Shown here piece by piece: positions 1 to 8,546 of a stretch of DNA of 34,072 nt (position 1 is the stretch's first letter; every line of letters starts with the position of its first letter). Made by a program: the position numbers and the translations under genes. The notes under the pieces were generated by a model. It had not been told where the DNA came from, searched no databases, and saw nothing but the letters and a program-made list of their open reading frames with translations. This DNA is from Burkholderiales bacterium (lineage in GTDB: Bacteria > Pseudomonadota > Gammaproteobacteria > Burkholderiales > Burkholderiaceae_E): contig JADCHE010000100.1 in the NCBI GenBank assembly GCA_020248665.1, positions 1 to 34,072 of the forward strand, given 5' to 3'.

Positions 1-369
1 GGCGGCCCACCGGATCAGCAGAGGGATGAACGCCGAGGCGGGCAGGTAGCGCGCGAACGACACGAAGGGCTCGAAGAACGCCTCGATCGGCTTGTAGGCG
101 CCCATGGCCAGGCCGAGCGGCACAGCGAGCACGGCGGCGAGCACGAAGCCGCCGACCACGCGCCAGATCGTCATGCCGATGTCGTGCGCGAAGCCGTGGT
201 CGACGAGCAGCGACCCGCCGTCGCGCAGCATCGTCAGCGGGTCGGCGAGGAACACCTTCGGCACGATGCCGCCGAACGTGACCGCCGCCCACGCCGCGAC
301 GAACATCACGAAGAACGCGACGCCGAGGCCGACGCGGGCCCCCGCGGAGACGGGCTGCAGCGGCCTCAT
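1..369 (-). CDS. ABC transporter permease, SsuC/TauC-like (partial, C-terminus off window)
   Basis: This is the N-terminal 123 codons of an inner-membrane permease of the nitrate/sulfonate/taurine ABC class. It starts at the ATG at 369 (MRPLQPVSAG) and runs off the left edge. Two hydrophobic stretches are visible: one near residues 12-30 and one in the segment WRVVGGFVLAAVLAVPLGLA, which is typical of the start of the BPD-transport permease domain. It lies 28 bp downstream of the binding-protein gene on the same strand, so the two are almost certainly one operon headed by hutC. That context suggests uptake of a histidine-pathway compound such as histidine or urocanate. The substrate is inferred from neighbours only. 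The ATPase gene is presumably just outside the window. Confidence 0.88.
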   Translation of the reverse strand, partial: MRPLQPVSAGARVGLGVAFFVMFVAAWAAVTFGGIVPKVFLADPLTMLRDGGSLLVDHGFAHDIGMTIWRVVGGFVLAAVLAVPLGLAMGAYKPIEAFFEPFVSFARYLPASAFIPLLIRWAA

Positions 370-397
370 GAGGTGACTCGGGCGGCGGCTCGGGCGG

Positions 398-1384
398 TCA
401 CTTGATGAAGCGCGTGTCGGCGAGCGAGTTCAGGTCGGGGATCTGCCTGATGATACCCAGCTCAAGCAGCAGGTCGGCCGCCTCCTTGGTGAACTGCTGC
501 CACTCGCCCGCGAAGAAGCGCTGGTTCGACGCACGGTCCTGCCAGCGCAGGTACGACGAGGACTTCGCGAACGCCTCGGCCGACTGCTTGACGTCGGCGC
601 CCATGATCGCGTTCGACTTCCCCGGGTCGGCCTTGATCATCTCGAGGGCCTCGAAGTAGCTGTCGGCCAGCGCCTTGACGGCCTTCTCGTTGCCCGAGAT
701 GAACTGCGGCGTGCAGCCGAAGGTGTCCATCACCATCGGATAGTCGAGCGTCGTCGCGATGATCCTGCCGGCCTCGGGCTTCTCGCGGACCGCCGACAGG
801 TACGGCTCGTAGGTCATCGCGGCGTCGAGCCCGCTCTGGCCGGCGATGAACGCCTGCGCGGCGGGGTTCGGTTCCATGTTGACCACCCTGACGTCCTTCA
901 GCGACAGGCCGTTCTTCTTCAGCATCCAGGCCATCGTGAAGTACGGTGCGGTGCCGGGCGCGGACGCGGCGATGGTCTTGCCCTTCAGGTCCGCGATGCG
1001 CGCGACGTCGCCCTTCACCACCATGCCGTCGGCGCCGTAGCTCTTGTCGAGCTGGAACAGCTGTCGCGTCGCGACGCCGGCGGCATTCCACACCACCCAG
1101 GTCTCGACGGTGGTCGCCGCGCACTGGATGTCGCCCGAGGCGATCGCGAGGTGGCGCGAGGCCTGCGGGATCTTCTTGATCGTCACGTCGAGGCCGTTCT
1201 TCTTGAAGATCCCGGCCTCCTTCGCGAGGGTGAGCGGCGCGAAGCCGGTCCATCCCGAGATGCCGATCGAGACCTTCGTCTCCTGCTGCGCGAGCGCGGG
1301 CGCGGCGACCCCGAGGGACGTGGCGGCTGCGACGGCGGCGAGCGTGCCGAGGCGGCGCAGCGGGTTCGGGCGTGACACGGTCAT
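398..1384 (-). CDS. ABC transporter substrate-binding protein, NMT1/TauA (SsuA) family
   Basis: This 328-residue periplasmic binding protein starts at ATG 1384, preceded by a clear AAGGAG ribosome site. A Sec signal peptide is visible: RR near residues 10-11, an Ala-rich core, and probable cleavage after APALA near residue 32. The mature part begins with KVSIGISGWTGFAPLTLAKE, the usual opening of the NMT1/TauA/SsuA family, and the motifs GKTIAASAPGTAPYFTMAWML and DAAMTYEPYLS fit that fold. It sits 71 bp downstream of hutC and 28 bp upstream of the permease gene. Family members bind sulfonates, nitrate or pyrimidine precursors. Here the hut context favours a histidine-pathway substrate, which is inference. 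The ligand cannot be read from the sequence. Confidence 0.93.
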   Translation of the reverse strand: MTVSRPNPLRRLGTLAAVAAATSLGVAAPALAQQETKVSIGISGWTGFAPLTLAKEAGIFKKNGLDVTIKKIPQASRHLAIASGDIQCAATTVETWVVWNAAGVATRQLFQLDKSYGADGMVVKGDVARIADLKGKTIAASAPGTAPYFTMAWMLKKNGLSLKDVRVVNMEPNPAAQAFIAGQSGLDAAMTYEPYLSAVREKPEAGRIIATTLDYPMVMDTFGCTPQFISGNEKAVKALADSYFEALEMIKADPGKSNAIMGADVKQSAEAFAKSSSYLRWQDRASNQRFFAGEWQQFTKEAADLLLELGIIRQIPDLNSLADTRFIK

Positions 1385-1455
1385 GGAGCTCTCCTTGTTG
1401 GACGACGGGCAGCACGGCGGCTGCGCAAACGGACCGGACGGCGGGCGGGGTGCGT

Positions 1456-2163
1456 TCATCCGGGGCGGAATCGGTCGACGAGCGAGAAGCGCGCGCCCGG
1501 GTGCACGAGCCGCGCGCAGGTCGCCACCCTTCCGTTCGACCAGGTGCGGCGCAGGATCGTGAGGCACGGGCTGCCGGCGGGCACGTCGAGCAGCGACGCG
1601 CTGTCGGCATCGGCCGCCTCGGCGAGGATCACATGCTCGACCTCGCGCAGCGGGTAGTGCTCCTGCAAGTAGCGTGCCGGCGTGACGGCGGAGAAGTCGA
1701 CGTCGAGGTAGTCGGGCACCACGCGCGGGTTCACGAAGCGGTCCTCGAGCTGGATCGGCACGCCGTCCTCGAGGTGCACCAGCCGCGAGCGGAACACGCG
1801 TGTGCCGCGGCGCACCTGCAGCCGCTCGGCGAGGCCCGCGTCGGCCTTCGTCGCCCCGAGCCCCACCAGCCGCGCACCGTGCCGGTGCCCGCGGCGCGCG
1901 ACCTGCCGCTCGATCGGCTCGACCGTGACCGCCGAGGAGCGCGGCGCGAGCGGCGCGACGAAAGTGCCGCGGCGGCGGAAGCGCACCAGCACGCCCTCCA
2001 CGGTGAGCTCGCGCAGCGCGCGATGGACGGTGAGCCGCGAGAAGCCGAGCGTCGCGGCGAGCTCCTCCTCGGAGGGCAGGGCGTCGCCCTCGACCAGCTC
2101 GCCCGAGGCGATCCGCTCGCGGACGAGGTCCTTGACCTGCTGGTAGCGCGAGCGCGGGGCCAT
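1456..2163 (-). CDS. hutC: Histidine utilisation repressor HutC (GntR family, UTRA domain)
   Basis: This 235-residue transcriptional repressor has a GntR winged helix in residues 1-70 (YQQVKDLVRERIASGEL, LPSEEELAATLGFSRLTVHR) and a UTRA ligand domain in the rest (TRVFRSRLVHLEDGVPIQLE, RYLQEHYPLREVEHVILAEA). HutC proteins bind urocanate and then release hut operators. The start at 2163 gives the usual HutC beginning, MAPRSRYQQVKD. The gene diverges from hutU with 95 bp between start codons. A palindrome, ATTGTATAGACAAT at 2168-2181, ends four bases upstream of the hutC start, so autoregulation and control of hutU from one site are likely. The downstream binding-protein and permease genes appear to share its transcript. 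The assignment rests on family plus context. Confidence 0.95.
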   Translation of the reverse strand: MAPRSRYQQVKDLVRERIASGELVEGDALPSEEELAATLGFSRLTVHRALRELTVEGVLVRFRRRGTFVAPLAPRSSAVTVEPIERQVARRGHRHGARLVGLGATKADAGLAERLQVRRGTRVFRSRLVHLEDGVPIQLEDRFVNPRVVPDYLDVDFSAVTPARYLQEHYPLREVEHVILAEAADADSASLLDVPAGSPCLTILRRTWSNGRVATCARLVHPGARFSLVDRFRPG

Positions 2164-2167
2164 GCCA

Positions 2168-2181
2168 ATTGTATAGACAAT
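2168..2181. promoter_or_regulatory. Probable HutC operator palindrome
   Basis: ATTGTATAGACAAT has perfect outer half-sites (ATTGT/ACAAT) around a four-base centre. It lies between the divergent hutC and hutU genes, almost touching the hutC start codon. Its TTGTATAGACAA core resembles described HutC sites. Occupancy would block the hutC start region directly and could also cover hutU promoter elements. Binding is inferred. Confidence 0.72.
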
Positions 2182-2258
2182 AAAGGCGCGTCGTGCAACC
2201 ATCGGCGCATCGCGCCGCGCCCCGCCGGTCGCGGCGCGCGACCGACGAGGAGTCCTCG

Positions 2259-4055
2259 ATGAACGCACCCGTTCCCGGCGTCGCGCCCGACGCCATGGCA
2301 GCGAGCGCGACGCCCGCCGCGTCCGCCCCGACCGCGGCGACGCCGTCCGCCGCCGCCCCGTCCGCCCACCCGTCGCGCGCCGCCGGCGCGCGCCCGGTCC
2401 GTGCTCCGCGGGGCGCGACGCTGCGCGCCCGCTCGTGGCTCGCCGAGGCACCGCTGCGGATGCTGATGAACAACCTCGACCCCGAGGTCGCCGAGAACCC
2501 GGACGAGCTCGTCGTCTACGGCGGCATCGGCCGCGCCGCGCGCGACTGGGCGTCGTTCGACGCGATCGTCGCGACCCTCGAGCGGCTGGGCGACGACGAG
2601 TCGCTGCTGATCCAGTCGGGCAAGCCGGTCGGCGTGTTCCGCAGCCATCCCGACGCGCCGCGGGTGCTGATCGCGAACTCCAACCTCGTCGGCAAGTGGG
2701 CCGACTGGTCGCACTTCGACGAGCTCGACCGCAAGGGCCTGATGATGTACGGCCAGATGACCGCGGGCTCGTGGATCTACATCGGCTCGCAGGGCATCGT
2801 GCAGGGCACCTACGAGACCTTCGTCGAGCTGGGTCGTCAGCACTACGGCGGCGACTGGCGCGGCCGCTGGATCCTCACCGCCGGCCTCGGCGGCATGGGC
2901 GGCGCGCAGCCGCTCGCCGCGGTGCTCGCGGGCGCCTCGTGCGTGGTCGTCGAGTGCCAGCAGTCGCGCATCGACATGCGCCTGCGCACGCGCTACCTCG
3001 ACGCTCAGGCGCGCGACATCGACGAGGCGCTGCGGATGATCGCCGGCGCGCACGCCGAGGGCCGCGCGATCTCGGTCGGCCTGCTCGGCAACGCGGCCGA
3101 GCTGCTGCCGCAGTGGGTGTCGCGCGGCATCCGCCCCGACGCGCTGACCGACCAGACCTCGGCGCACGATCTGGTCAACGGCTACCTGCCGATCGGCTGG
3201 AGCGTCGAGCGCTGGTGGGCGGTGCGCCGCGACGGCGACGAGGCGGCGCGCCGCGAGCTGACCGAGGCCGCGCGCACCTCGTGCGCGCGGCACGTCGAGG
3301 CGATGCTCGCGTGGCACGACGCGGGCGTACCGACGATCGACTACGGCAACAACCTGCGGCAGGTCGCAAAGGACGCGGGCGTCGCGCGCGCGTTCGACTA
3401 TCCCGGCTTCGTGCCCGCCTGCATCCGGCCGCTGTTCTGCCGCGGCAAGGGGCCGTTCCGCTGGGTCGCGCTGTCGGGCGACCCGGAGGACGTCTTCCGC
3501 ACCGACGCGAAGGTCAAGGAGCTGTTCCCCGAGGACCGCCACCTGCACGCGTGGCTCGACGCCGCGCGCGAGCGAATCGCGTTCCAGGGCCTGCCCGCGC
3601 GGATCTGCTGGCTCGGGCTCGGCGAGCGCCACCGCGCGGGCCTCGCGTTCAACGAGATGGTCCGTCGCGGCGAGCTGAAGGCGCCGATCGTCATCGGCCG
3701 CGACCACCTGGACACCGGCTCGGTGGCGAGCCCGAATCGCGAGACCGAGGCGATGCGCGACGGCACCGACGCGGTCGCCGACTGGCCGCTGCTCAACGCG
3801 ATGCTGAACGTCGCCGGCGGCGCGACCTGGGTGTCGATCCACCACGGCGGCGGCGTCGGCATCGGCTACTCGCAGCACTCGGGCGTCGTCATCGTCTGCG
3901 ACGGCACCGAGGCCGCCGACCGGCGCATCGAGCGCGTGCTGTGGAACGACCCGGCGACCGGCGTGATGCGCCACGCCGACGCGGGCTACGAGGACGCGAT
4001 CGACTGCGCGCGCGAGCACGGGCTCGATCTGCCGATGATCGCGCCGCGCGGCTGA
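2259..4055 (+). CDS. hutU: Urocanate hydratase (urocanase)
   Basis: Urocanase converts urocanate to imidazolonepropionate in the cytoplasm, using tightly bound NAD as electrophile. The 598-residue product carries the family hallmarks: the NAD-binding glycine-rich [10 protein letters not shown] near residue 208, and the signature [10 protein letters not shown] near residue 441 with the conserved Cys. The start at 2259 follows a GAGGAG ribosome site. An earlier in-frame ATG at 2193 lacks such a site and would translate the leader. About the first 60 residues are an Ala/Pro/Ser-rich tail not present in textbook urocanases, which run about 555-560 residues. It is first in the plus-strand unit hutU-hutD-hutG, controlled by the operator upstream. 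Confidence 0.97.
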   Translation: MNAPVPGVAPDAMAASATPAASAPTAATPSAAAPSAHPSRAAGARPVRAPRGATLRARSWLAEAPLRMLMNNLDPEVAENPDELVVYGGIGRAARDWASFDAIVATLERLGDDESLLIQSGKPVGVFRSHPDAPRVLIANSNLVGKWADWSHFDELDRKGLMMYGQMTAGSWIYIGSQGIVQGTYETFVELGRQHYGGDWRGRWILTAGLGGMGGAQPLAAVLAGASCVVVECQQSRIDMRLRTRYLDAQARDIDEALRMIAGAHAEGRAISVGLLGNAAELLPQWVSRGIRPDALTDQTSAHDLVNGYLPIGWSVERWWAVRRDGDEAARRELTEAARTSCARHVEAMLAWHDAGVPTIDYGNNLRQVAKDAGVARAFDYPGFVPACIRPLFCRGKGPFRWVALSGDPEDVFRTDAKVKELFPEDRHLHAWLDAARERIAFQGLPARICWLGLGERHRAGLAFNEMVRRGELKAPIVIGRDHLDTGSVASPNRETEAMRDGTDAVADWPLLNAMLNVAGGATWVSIHHGGGVGIGYSQHSGVVIVCDGTEAADRRIERVLWNDPATGVMRHADAGYEDAIDCAREHGLDLPMIAPRG

Positions 4056-4078
4056 CGCGGCGCCTGCGGGATTCCGGG

Positions 4079-4747
4079 ATGCGCGTCGTCGTCGCGGCTG
4101 CGTGCGTGCCGCAGCCGTGGGCGAACGGCGGCGGCACGACGCGCGACCTCGCGGTCTGCGCGGCGGATGCGGGGCCCGATCCCGCCGGTACGTCGGCCGC
4201 TGCCGGGGGGACCGCGTCCGCCCCCGGGCCCGCGTTCGACTGGCGCCTGAGCCTCGCCGACATCGATCGCGACGGTCCGTTCTCACGCCTGCCCGGCGTC
4301 GACCGCGTGTTCGCGCTCGTCGACGGTGCGGTGGCGCTCGCGTTCCACGACGGCGCGGGCGCGCCCGCCCGGTGCGACGCCGACGCCGACCCGATCGCCT
4401 TCGACGGCGAACGCGGGGCGAGCGCGACACTGCCCGGCGGCGCGTCCGCCCGCGCGCTGAACCTGATGCTCGCGCGCGGCCGCCGCACCGGCGCGATGCG
4501 GCGCGTGCGCCTGCCCGACGGCGCGTCGCTGGAGGCGGCCTGGTCGCTCGGCGCGGACGTGCGCGCCTGCTACCTCGTCGCCGGCCGGCTCGCGCTCGGC
4601 GGCACGACCGTCGAATCGGGTACGCTCGTCGAGCTGCACGACGGCGACCCGGCGCCGGTCGCGGCCGGTCCGGCGCGGCTGCTCGAGGTCGCGATCCGCC
4701 CTGCGGTCGGCGAGCGGCCCCACACCGATCCGAGGACCCCACGATGA
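4079..4747 (+). CDS. hutD: HutD/Ves family cupin protein
   Basis: This is a 222-residue protein of the HutD family, a bicupin-like fold found in proteobacterial hut operons. It is thought to limit pathway flux rather than catalyse a core step. The N-terminal PQPWANGGGTTRDLAV and the following WRLSLADIDRDGPFSRLPG are characteristic of the family. An Ala/Gly-rich insertion of about 25 residues lies between them. It starts 23 bp after hutU, and its TGA stop overlaps the hutG start in an ATGA junction at 4744-4747, indicating translational coupling. Biochemical function remains poorly defined for the family. Confidence 0.9.
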   Translation: MRVVVAAACVPQPWANGGGTTRDLAVCAADAGPDPAGTSAAAGGTASAPGPAFDWRLSLADIDRDGPFSRLPGVDRVFALVDGAVALAFHDGAGAPARCDADADPIAFDGERGASATLPGGASARALNLMLARGRRTGAMRRVRLPDGASLEAAWSLGADVRACYLVAGRLALGGTTVESGTLVELHDGDPAPVAAGPARLLEVAIRPAVGERPHTDPRTPR

Positions 4748-5562
4748 TCGCCTTCGACCCCGACGCGGCCGACCCCGCCTTCGAGCTCGTGCGCGGCGAC
4801 GCGCCGCTGCTGGTGTCGATGCCGCACGTCGGCACCGGCCTGCCCGCCGACATCGCGGCTCGGCTGACGCCCGAGGCCGCGACGCTCGCCGACACCGACT
4901 GGCACCTGCCGCTCGTCTACGACTTCGTCGGCGCCCTCGGCGCGACACTCGTCGTCGCGACGCAGTCGCGCTACGTGATCGACCTGAACCGGCCGCCCGA
5001 CGGCTCGAGCCTGTACCCCGGCATGACCACCACCTCGCTGGTGCCGACCGAGACCTTCCGTGGCGAGCCGGTGTGGCGCGGCGCGCCGCCGGGCGACGAC
5101 GAGATCGCGGCCCGCCGCGAGCGCTGGTGGCGGCCCTATCACGCGACGCTCGAGGTCGAGCTCGCGCGGCTGCGCGCGGCGCACCCGCGGGTCGTGCTGT
5201 GGGACGCGCACTCCATCGCCTCCGTGCTGCCGCGTTTCTTCGAGGGCCGCCTGCCGGACCTGAACTTCGGCACCGCCGACGGCGCCTCCTGCGACCCTTC
5301 GCTGATCGATGCAGTGCTCGGGCCGGTGCGCGCGCAGCGCGACTACGCCTGGGTGCTGAACGGCCGCTACAAGGGCGGCCACATCACTCGCCACCACGGC
5401 CAGCCCGCACGCGGCGTGCACGCGATCCAGCTCGAGATGGTGCAGGCGATCTACATGGACGAGGCCGCGCCGTTCGCGCTCGACGCGGCGGCGAGCGCGC
5501 GGCTGCGGCCGCTGCTGCGTGCATGCCTCGGGCGCGCGCTCGACTGGGCGCGCGCCGGGTAG
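4744..5562 (+). CDS. hutG: N-formylglutamate deformylase
   Basis: HutG hydrolyses N-formylglutamate to glutamate and formate, the last step of the five-step histidine pathway. The 272-residue protein shows the N-formylglutamate amidohydrolase pattern: LLVSMPHVGTGLP near the N-terminus (metal-binding His), the block ADTDWHLPLVYDF, RYVIDLNRPPDG, LWDAHSI, and GGHITRHHGQP followed by HAIQLEM. Length is as expected. It begins within the stop codon of hutD (ATGA), so it is co-translated. The presence of both HutG and HutF in the window supports the deiminase/deformylase branch rather than direct formiminoglutamase. Confidence 0.95.
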   Translation: MIAFDPDAADPAFELVRGDAPLLVSMPHVGTGLPADIAARLTPEAATLADTDWHLPLVYDFVGALGATLVVATQSRYVIDLNRPPDGSSLYPGMTTTSLVPTETFRGEPVWRGAPPGDDEIAARRERWWRPYHATLEVELARLRAAHPRVVLWDAHSIASVLPRFFEGRLPDLNFGTADGASCDPSLIDAVLGPVRAQRDYAWVLNGRYKGGHITRHHGQPARGVHAIQLEMVQAIYMDEAAPFALDAAASARLRPLLRACLGRALDWARAG

Positions 5563-5678
5563 CGACCGACGGCCGGGCAGGGCGCCTCGTGGAACCGGCT
5601 CATCGGCCAGAACGTGCCGCAGAGAGGCGGCTGCGGGTCGTCGAGCAGGGCCGCCTGCAGGGCCGGGTCGGCGGTCAT
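5451..5678 (-). CDS. Possible small protein, antisense to the hutG 3' end
   Basis: This is a candidate 75-codon ORF starting at ATG 5678 (MTADPALQAALLDDPQPPLC). A good GGAGG ribosome site lies eight bases upstream, and a Fur-box-like palindrome lies about 40 bp upstream. The first part occupies the hutG-kinase gap. The C-terminal third is antisense to hutG and has the low-complexity Arg/Ala/Ser composition expected of a shadow frame. I recognise no family. It may be a real small gene, a decayed gene, or chance. The ribosome site and the palindrome are the only support. Confidence 0.28.
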   Translation of the reverse strand: MTADPALQAALLDDPQPPLCGTFWPMSRFHEAPCPAVGRYPARAQSSARPRHARSSGRSRALAAASSANGAASSM

Positions 5679-5710
5679 CGGTCGAGCCTCCGTCAGGGGA
5701 GACTTCAAGA

Positions 5711-5731
5711 TGATGCGAATCGTTCGCGACT
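5711..5731. promoter_or_regulatory. Fur-box-like palindrome
   Basis: The core GCGAATCGTTCGC at 5715-5727 is an inverted repeat (GCGAA/TTCGC, three-base centre) set in the AT-richest part of the hutG-kinase gap. Betaproteobacterial Fur sites often have this GCGAATnnTTCGC look. It lies upstream of the small minus-strand ORF that starts at 5678. Iron regulation is inference from motif resemblance only. Confidence 0.35.
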
Positions 5732-5747
5732 AATGTCCGCGCCGACC

Positions 5748-7289
5748 TCAGTCCAGCGACGTCGCGAGCTTCGGCAGGCGCAACACGAACGCGGTCCCGC
5801 GCCCCCTTCCTGCGCTCTCCGCCCGGACCGTGCCGCCGTGCAGCTCGGCGAGCCGCCGCACCAGCGCCAGGCCGATGCCGAGCCCGCCCTGCGGGTCGCC
5901 ATCACCGGGGTCGAGTTGCACGAACAGCTCGAACACCGACTCGAGCGCGTCCGCATCGATCCCGACGCCGGAGTCGACGACGCGGAACTCGATCGCATCG
6001 CCGTCGGCGCGCGCGGAGACGCGGATCGTGCCGTCGGGCGGCGTGTACTTGCACGCGTTGGCGAGCAGGTTCTCGAACATCTGCGCGAGGCGTACCGGGT
6101 CGGCCGCGACCACCAGCCCGGGCTCGATCGGCTCGCAGGCCAGCCGATGGCTGCGCGTCTCGCAGGCCGGGCGCACGGCGTCGAGCGCGGCGTGGACCGC
6201 GGCCGCGACCGGCACGTTCTCGATCGCGAGCTCGATGTGCCCGCGGGTGATCCGCGACACGTCGAGCAGGTCGTCGACCAGCCGGCGCAGGTGCTGGAGC
6301 TGGCGCGTCGCGATCGCGGCGGCCTGGCGCGCCGGCGTGCCGAGCGCGGCGTCCATCGCCATCACGCGGACCGCCGTCGTGAGGCCCGCCATCGGGTTGC
6401 GCAGCTCGTGGCCGAGCATCGCGAGGAACTCGTCCTTGCGTCGGTCGGCCTCGCGCAGCGCGTCGATCGCGAGCCGCCGCTCGGTGACGTCGAGGTGCGT
6501 GCCGATGACCCGCTTCGGCAGGCCCGTCGCGTCGCGCTCCACCACGCGTCCGCGGGCCAGCACCCAGACCCAGTCGCCGTGCTTGCCGCGCAGCCGGTGC
6601 TCGCATTCGTAGAACGCGGTGCGTCCGTCCAGGTGCGCGCGCATCAGCGTGTCGGCGCGCTCCATGTCGTCAGGGTGGACCCGCTGACGCCACGAGTCGA
6701 TCCGCGGCTCGACCTCGTGCGCCTCGTAGCCGAGCATCGCGGTCCAGTCGCCGCCGAACGAGATCGCGTCGGTCGCGACCTGCCAGTCCCAGAAGCCGAG
6801 CTGGCCGGCCTCCAGCGCGAGCGCGAGGCGCTGCTCGCTCTCGCGCAGCCTCGCCTCGGCCGCGTCGCGCGCGGCGAGCGCGCGCCGCTGCGCGGTGACC
6901 TCCTCCGCGACGAGGCTCACGCCCACGACACGTCCGGCCGCGTCGCGCAGCGGCAGGAACTGCTCGACCCAGATCCGCTCGACGCCGGGCTGCGCCGGCG
7001 TCTCGCCGACGATCTCCAGGTCGCGCAGCGGCTCGCCGGTCTCGATCACGCGGCGCAGCGCGGCTTCGCCCTGCTCGGTCAGGTCGGGCACCATCTCGCG
7101 CACGGTGCGGCCGAGGTGCGCCTCGACGCTCGCGCCGTTCATCTCGGCGAGGCGCTCATTGATGCGAACGAAGCGCAGCCCGGTGTCGATCACCGCCATG
7201 CCGACCACGGCGTGGCGCCAGATCGACTCGATGTCGATGGCCGCGTGGCCGGTTGGCACGGGCGGGGACCCCGCCGGGACCGAGCTCAC
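5748..7289 (-). CDS. PAS-PAS sensor histidine kinase
   Basis: This 513-residue sensor kinase has no signal peptide or membrane segment, so it is probably cytoplasmic. Domains in order: PAS near residues 20-135 ([20 protein letters not shown]), a second PAS with PAC near 150-270 ([31 protein letters not shown]), HisKA with the phospho-His in GHELRNPM near residue 293, and HATPase with [19 protein letters not shown] and [10 protein letters not shown]. The stop is at 5748. I chose the GTG at 7289 because it overlaps the hutI TGA in a GTGA junction, so translation is probably coupled to hutI. No response regulator gene is visible nearby. Its signal is unknown, and a role in sensing a histidine catabolite is only suggested by the coupling. 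Confidence 0.9.
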   Translation of the reverse strand: MSSVPAGSPPVPTGHAAIDIESIWRHAVVGMAVIDTGLRFVRINERLAEMNGASVEAHLGRTVREMVPDLTEQGEAALRRVIETGEPLRDLEIVGETPAQPGVERIWVEQFLPLRDAAGRVVGVSLVAEEVTAQRRALAARDAAEARLRESEQRLALALEAGQLGFWDWQVATDAISFGGDWTAMLGYEAHEVEPRIDSWRQRVHPDDMERADTLMRAHLDGRTAFYECEHRLRGKHGDWVWVLARGRVVERDATGLPKRVIGTHLDVTERRLAIDALREADRRKDEFLAMLGHELRNPMAGLTTAVRVMAMDAALGTPARQAAAIATRQLQHLRRLVDDLLDVSRITRGHIELAIENVPVAAAVHAALDAVRPACETRSHRLACEPIEPGLVVAADPVRLAQMFENLLANACKYTPPDGTIRVSARADGDAIEFRVVDSGVGIDADALESVFELFVQLDPGDGDPQGGLGIGLALVRRLAELHGGTVRAESAGRGRGTAFVLRLPKLATSLD

Positions 7290-8509
7290 CGCGCCTGCCC
7301 GCCGAACCAGCGCCGCACCAGCGGCGCCGCGCCCATCGCGTAGGCGAGCTCGGCTGGCCGGCGCACCGCCCACAGCGCGAGGTCCCCGCGCTTGCCGACC
7401 TCGATCGAGCCGATCTCGCGGTGCAGACCGAGCGCGCGCGCCGCGTGCGCGGTGAAGCCGGCGAGCGCCTCGGCGGGCGTCATGCGGAACAGCGTACAGG
7501 CCATGTTCATCGCGAGGAGCGGTGAGGTGAGCGGCGACGAGCCGGGGTTGCAGTCGGTCGCGAGCGCGATCGGCACGCGGTGGCGACGCAGCGCGTCGAG
7601 CGGCGGCAGGCGCGTCTCGCGCAGGAAGTAGAACGCACCCGGCAGCAGTACCGCCACCGTGCCGCGCTCGGCCATCGCCGCGACGCCCGCCTCGCTCGTC
7701 CACTCGAGGTGGTCGGCCGACAGCGCGCCGCGGCTCGCGGCGAGCGTCGCGCCGCCGAGGTCGGAAAGCTGGTCGGCGTGCAGCTTCACCGGGAGCCCCA
7801 CGGCGCGCGCCGCGTCGAGCACGCGCGCGCACTGCGCGGGCGTGAACGCGATGCCCTCGCAGAACGCGTCGACCGCGTCGGCGAGCCCTGCGCGCGCGGC
7901 GCGCGGCACCCACTCGTCGGAGACCGCGGCGATGTAGTCGTCGGCGCGCCCCGCGTACTCCGGCGGAAGCGCGTGCGCGGCCAGCAGTGTGGTGACGACC
8001 CGCACCGGATGTGTCGCCTCGAGCCGCCGTGCGACCCGCAGCATGCGAAGCTCGGTGTCGGCGTCGAGCCCGTAGCCCGACTTCACCTCGACCGTGGTCA
8101 CGCCCTCGGCGAGCAGCCGCGCGAGCCGGCGCGCGGCCGAGCGGGCGAGCGTATCCTCGTCGGCCGCGCGCGTGGCGCGCACCGTCGACATGATGCCGCC
8201 GCCTGCGCGCGCCACGTCCTCGTAGCTCGCGCCCTGCAGCCGCAGCTCGAACTCGTGCGCGCGATCGCCGGCGTGCACGAGGTGCGTGTGGCAGTCGACC
8301 AGACCGGGTGTCAGCCAGCCGCCCGCGGCGTCGTAGGCGGGCGGGGCGCCGCCGCCGTCGGACGAGGTGAAGCGCGGCGCGTCCGTGCGCGGTCCGACCC
8401 ACGCGATGCGTCCGTCGGCGAGCGCGACGAGCGCATCGCGGATCTCGCCGGCGCCGTCGCCCGACAGGACCGCGACGTCGCAGTGCTCGATGATCGCGTC
8501 GGCCTTCAC
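7286..8509 (-). CDS. hutI: Imidazolonepropionase
   Basis: HutI opens the imidazolone ring to give formiminoglutamate, a zinc/iron-dependent amidohydrolase reaction. The 407-residue length matches the family. Visible motifs are the metal site [12 protein letters not shown] near residue 74, [23 protein letters not shown], and [10 protein letters not shown] with the metal-binding Asp. The start is taken as GTG 8509 ([11 protein letters not shown]), preceded by a GAAGGCG ribosome site. No in-frame ATG lies close by, and the longer upstream frame runs into hutF. The gene diverges from hutF with only 37 bp between starts, and it overlaps the downstream kinase gene by three bases. Confidence 0.95.
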   Translation of the reverse strand: MKADAIIEHCDVAVLSGDGAGEIRDALVALADGRIAWVGPRTDAPRFTSSDGGGAPPAYDAAGGWLTPGLVDCHTHLVHAGDRAHEFELRLQGASYEDVARAGGGIMSTVRATRAADEDTLARSAARRLARLLAEGVTTVEVKSGYGLDADTELRMLRVARRLEATHPVRVVTTLLAAHALPPEYAGRADDYIAAVSDEWVPRAARAGLADAVDAFCEGIAFTPAQCARVLDAARAVGLPVKLHADQLSDLGGATLAASRGALSADHLEWTSEAGVAAMAERGTVAVLLPGAFYFLRETRLPPLDALRRHRVPIALATDCNPGSSPLTSPLLAMNMACTLFRMTPAEALAGFTAHAARALGLHREIGSIEVGKRGDLALWAVRRPAELAYAMGAAPLVRRWFGGQAR

Positions 8510-8546
8510 GTTTCGCCTTCGGTCTCCATCTCCGTATGATAGGGCG

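Noticed and set aside
1731-4895. Very long minus-strand frame opposite hutU-hutD
   Set aside because: It is a shadow frame caused by high GC. Composition is Arg/Ala-rich with no motif, while the opposite strand encodes clear hut enzymes.
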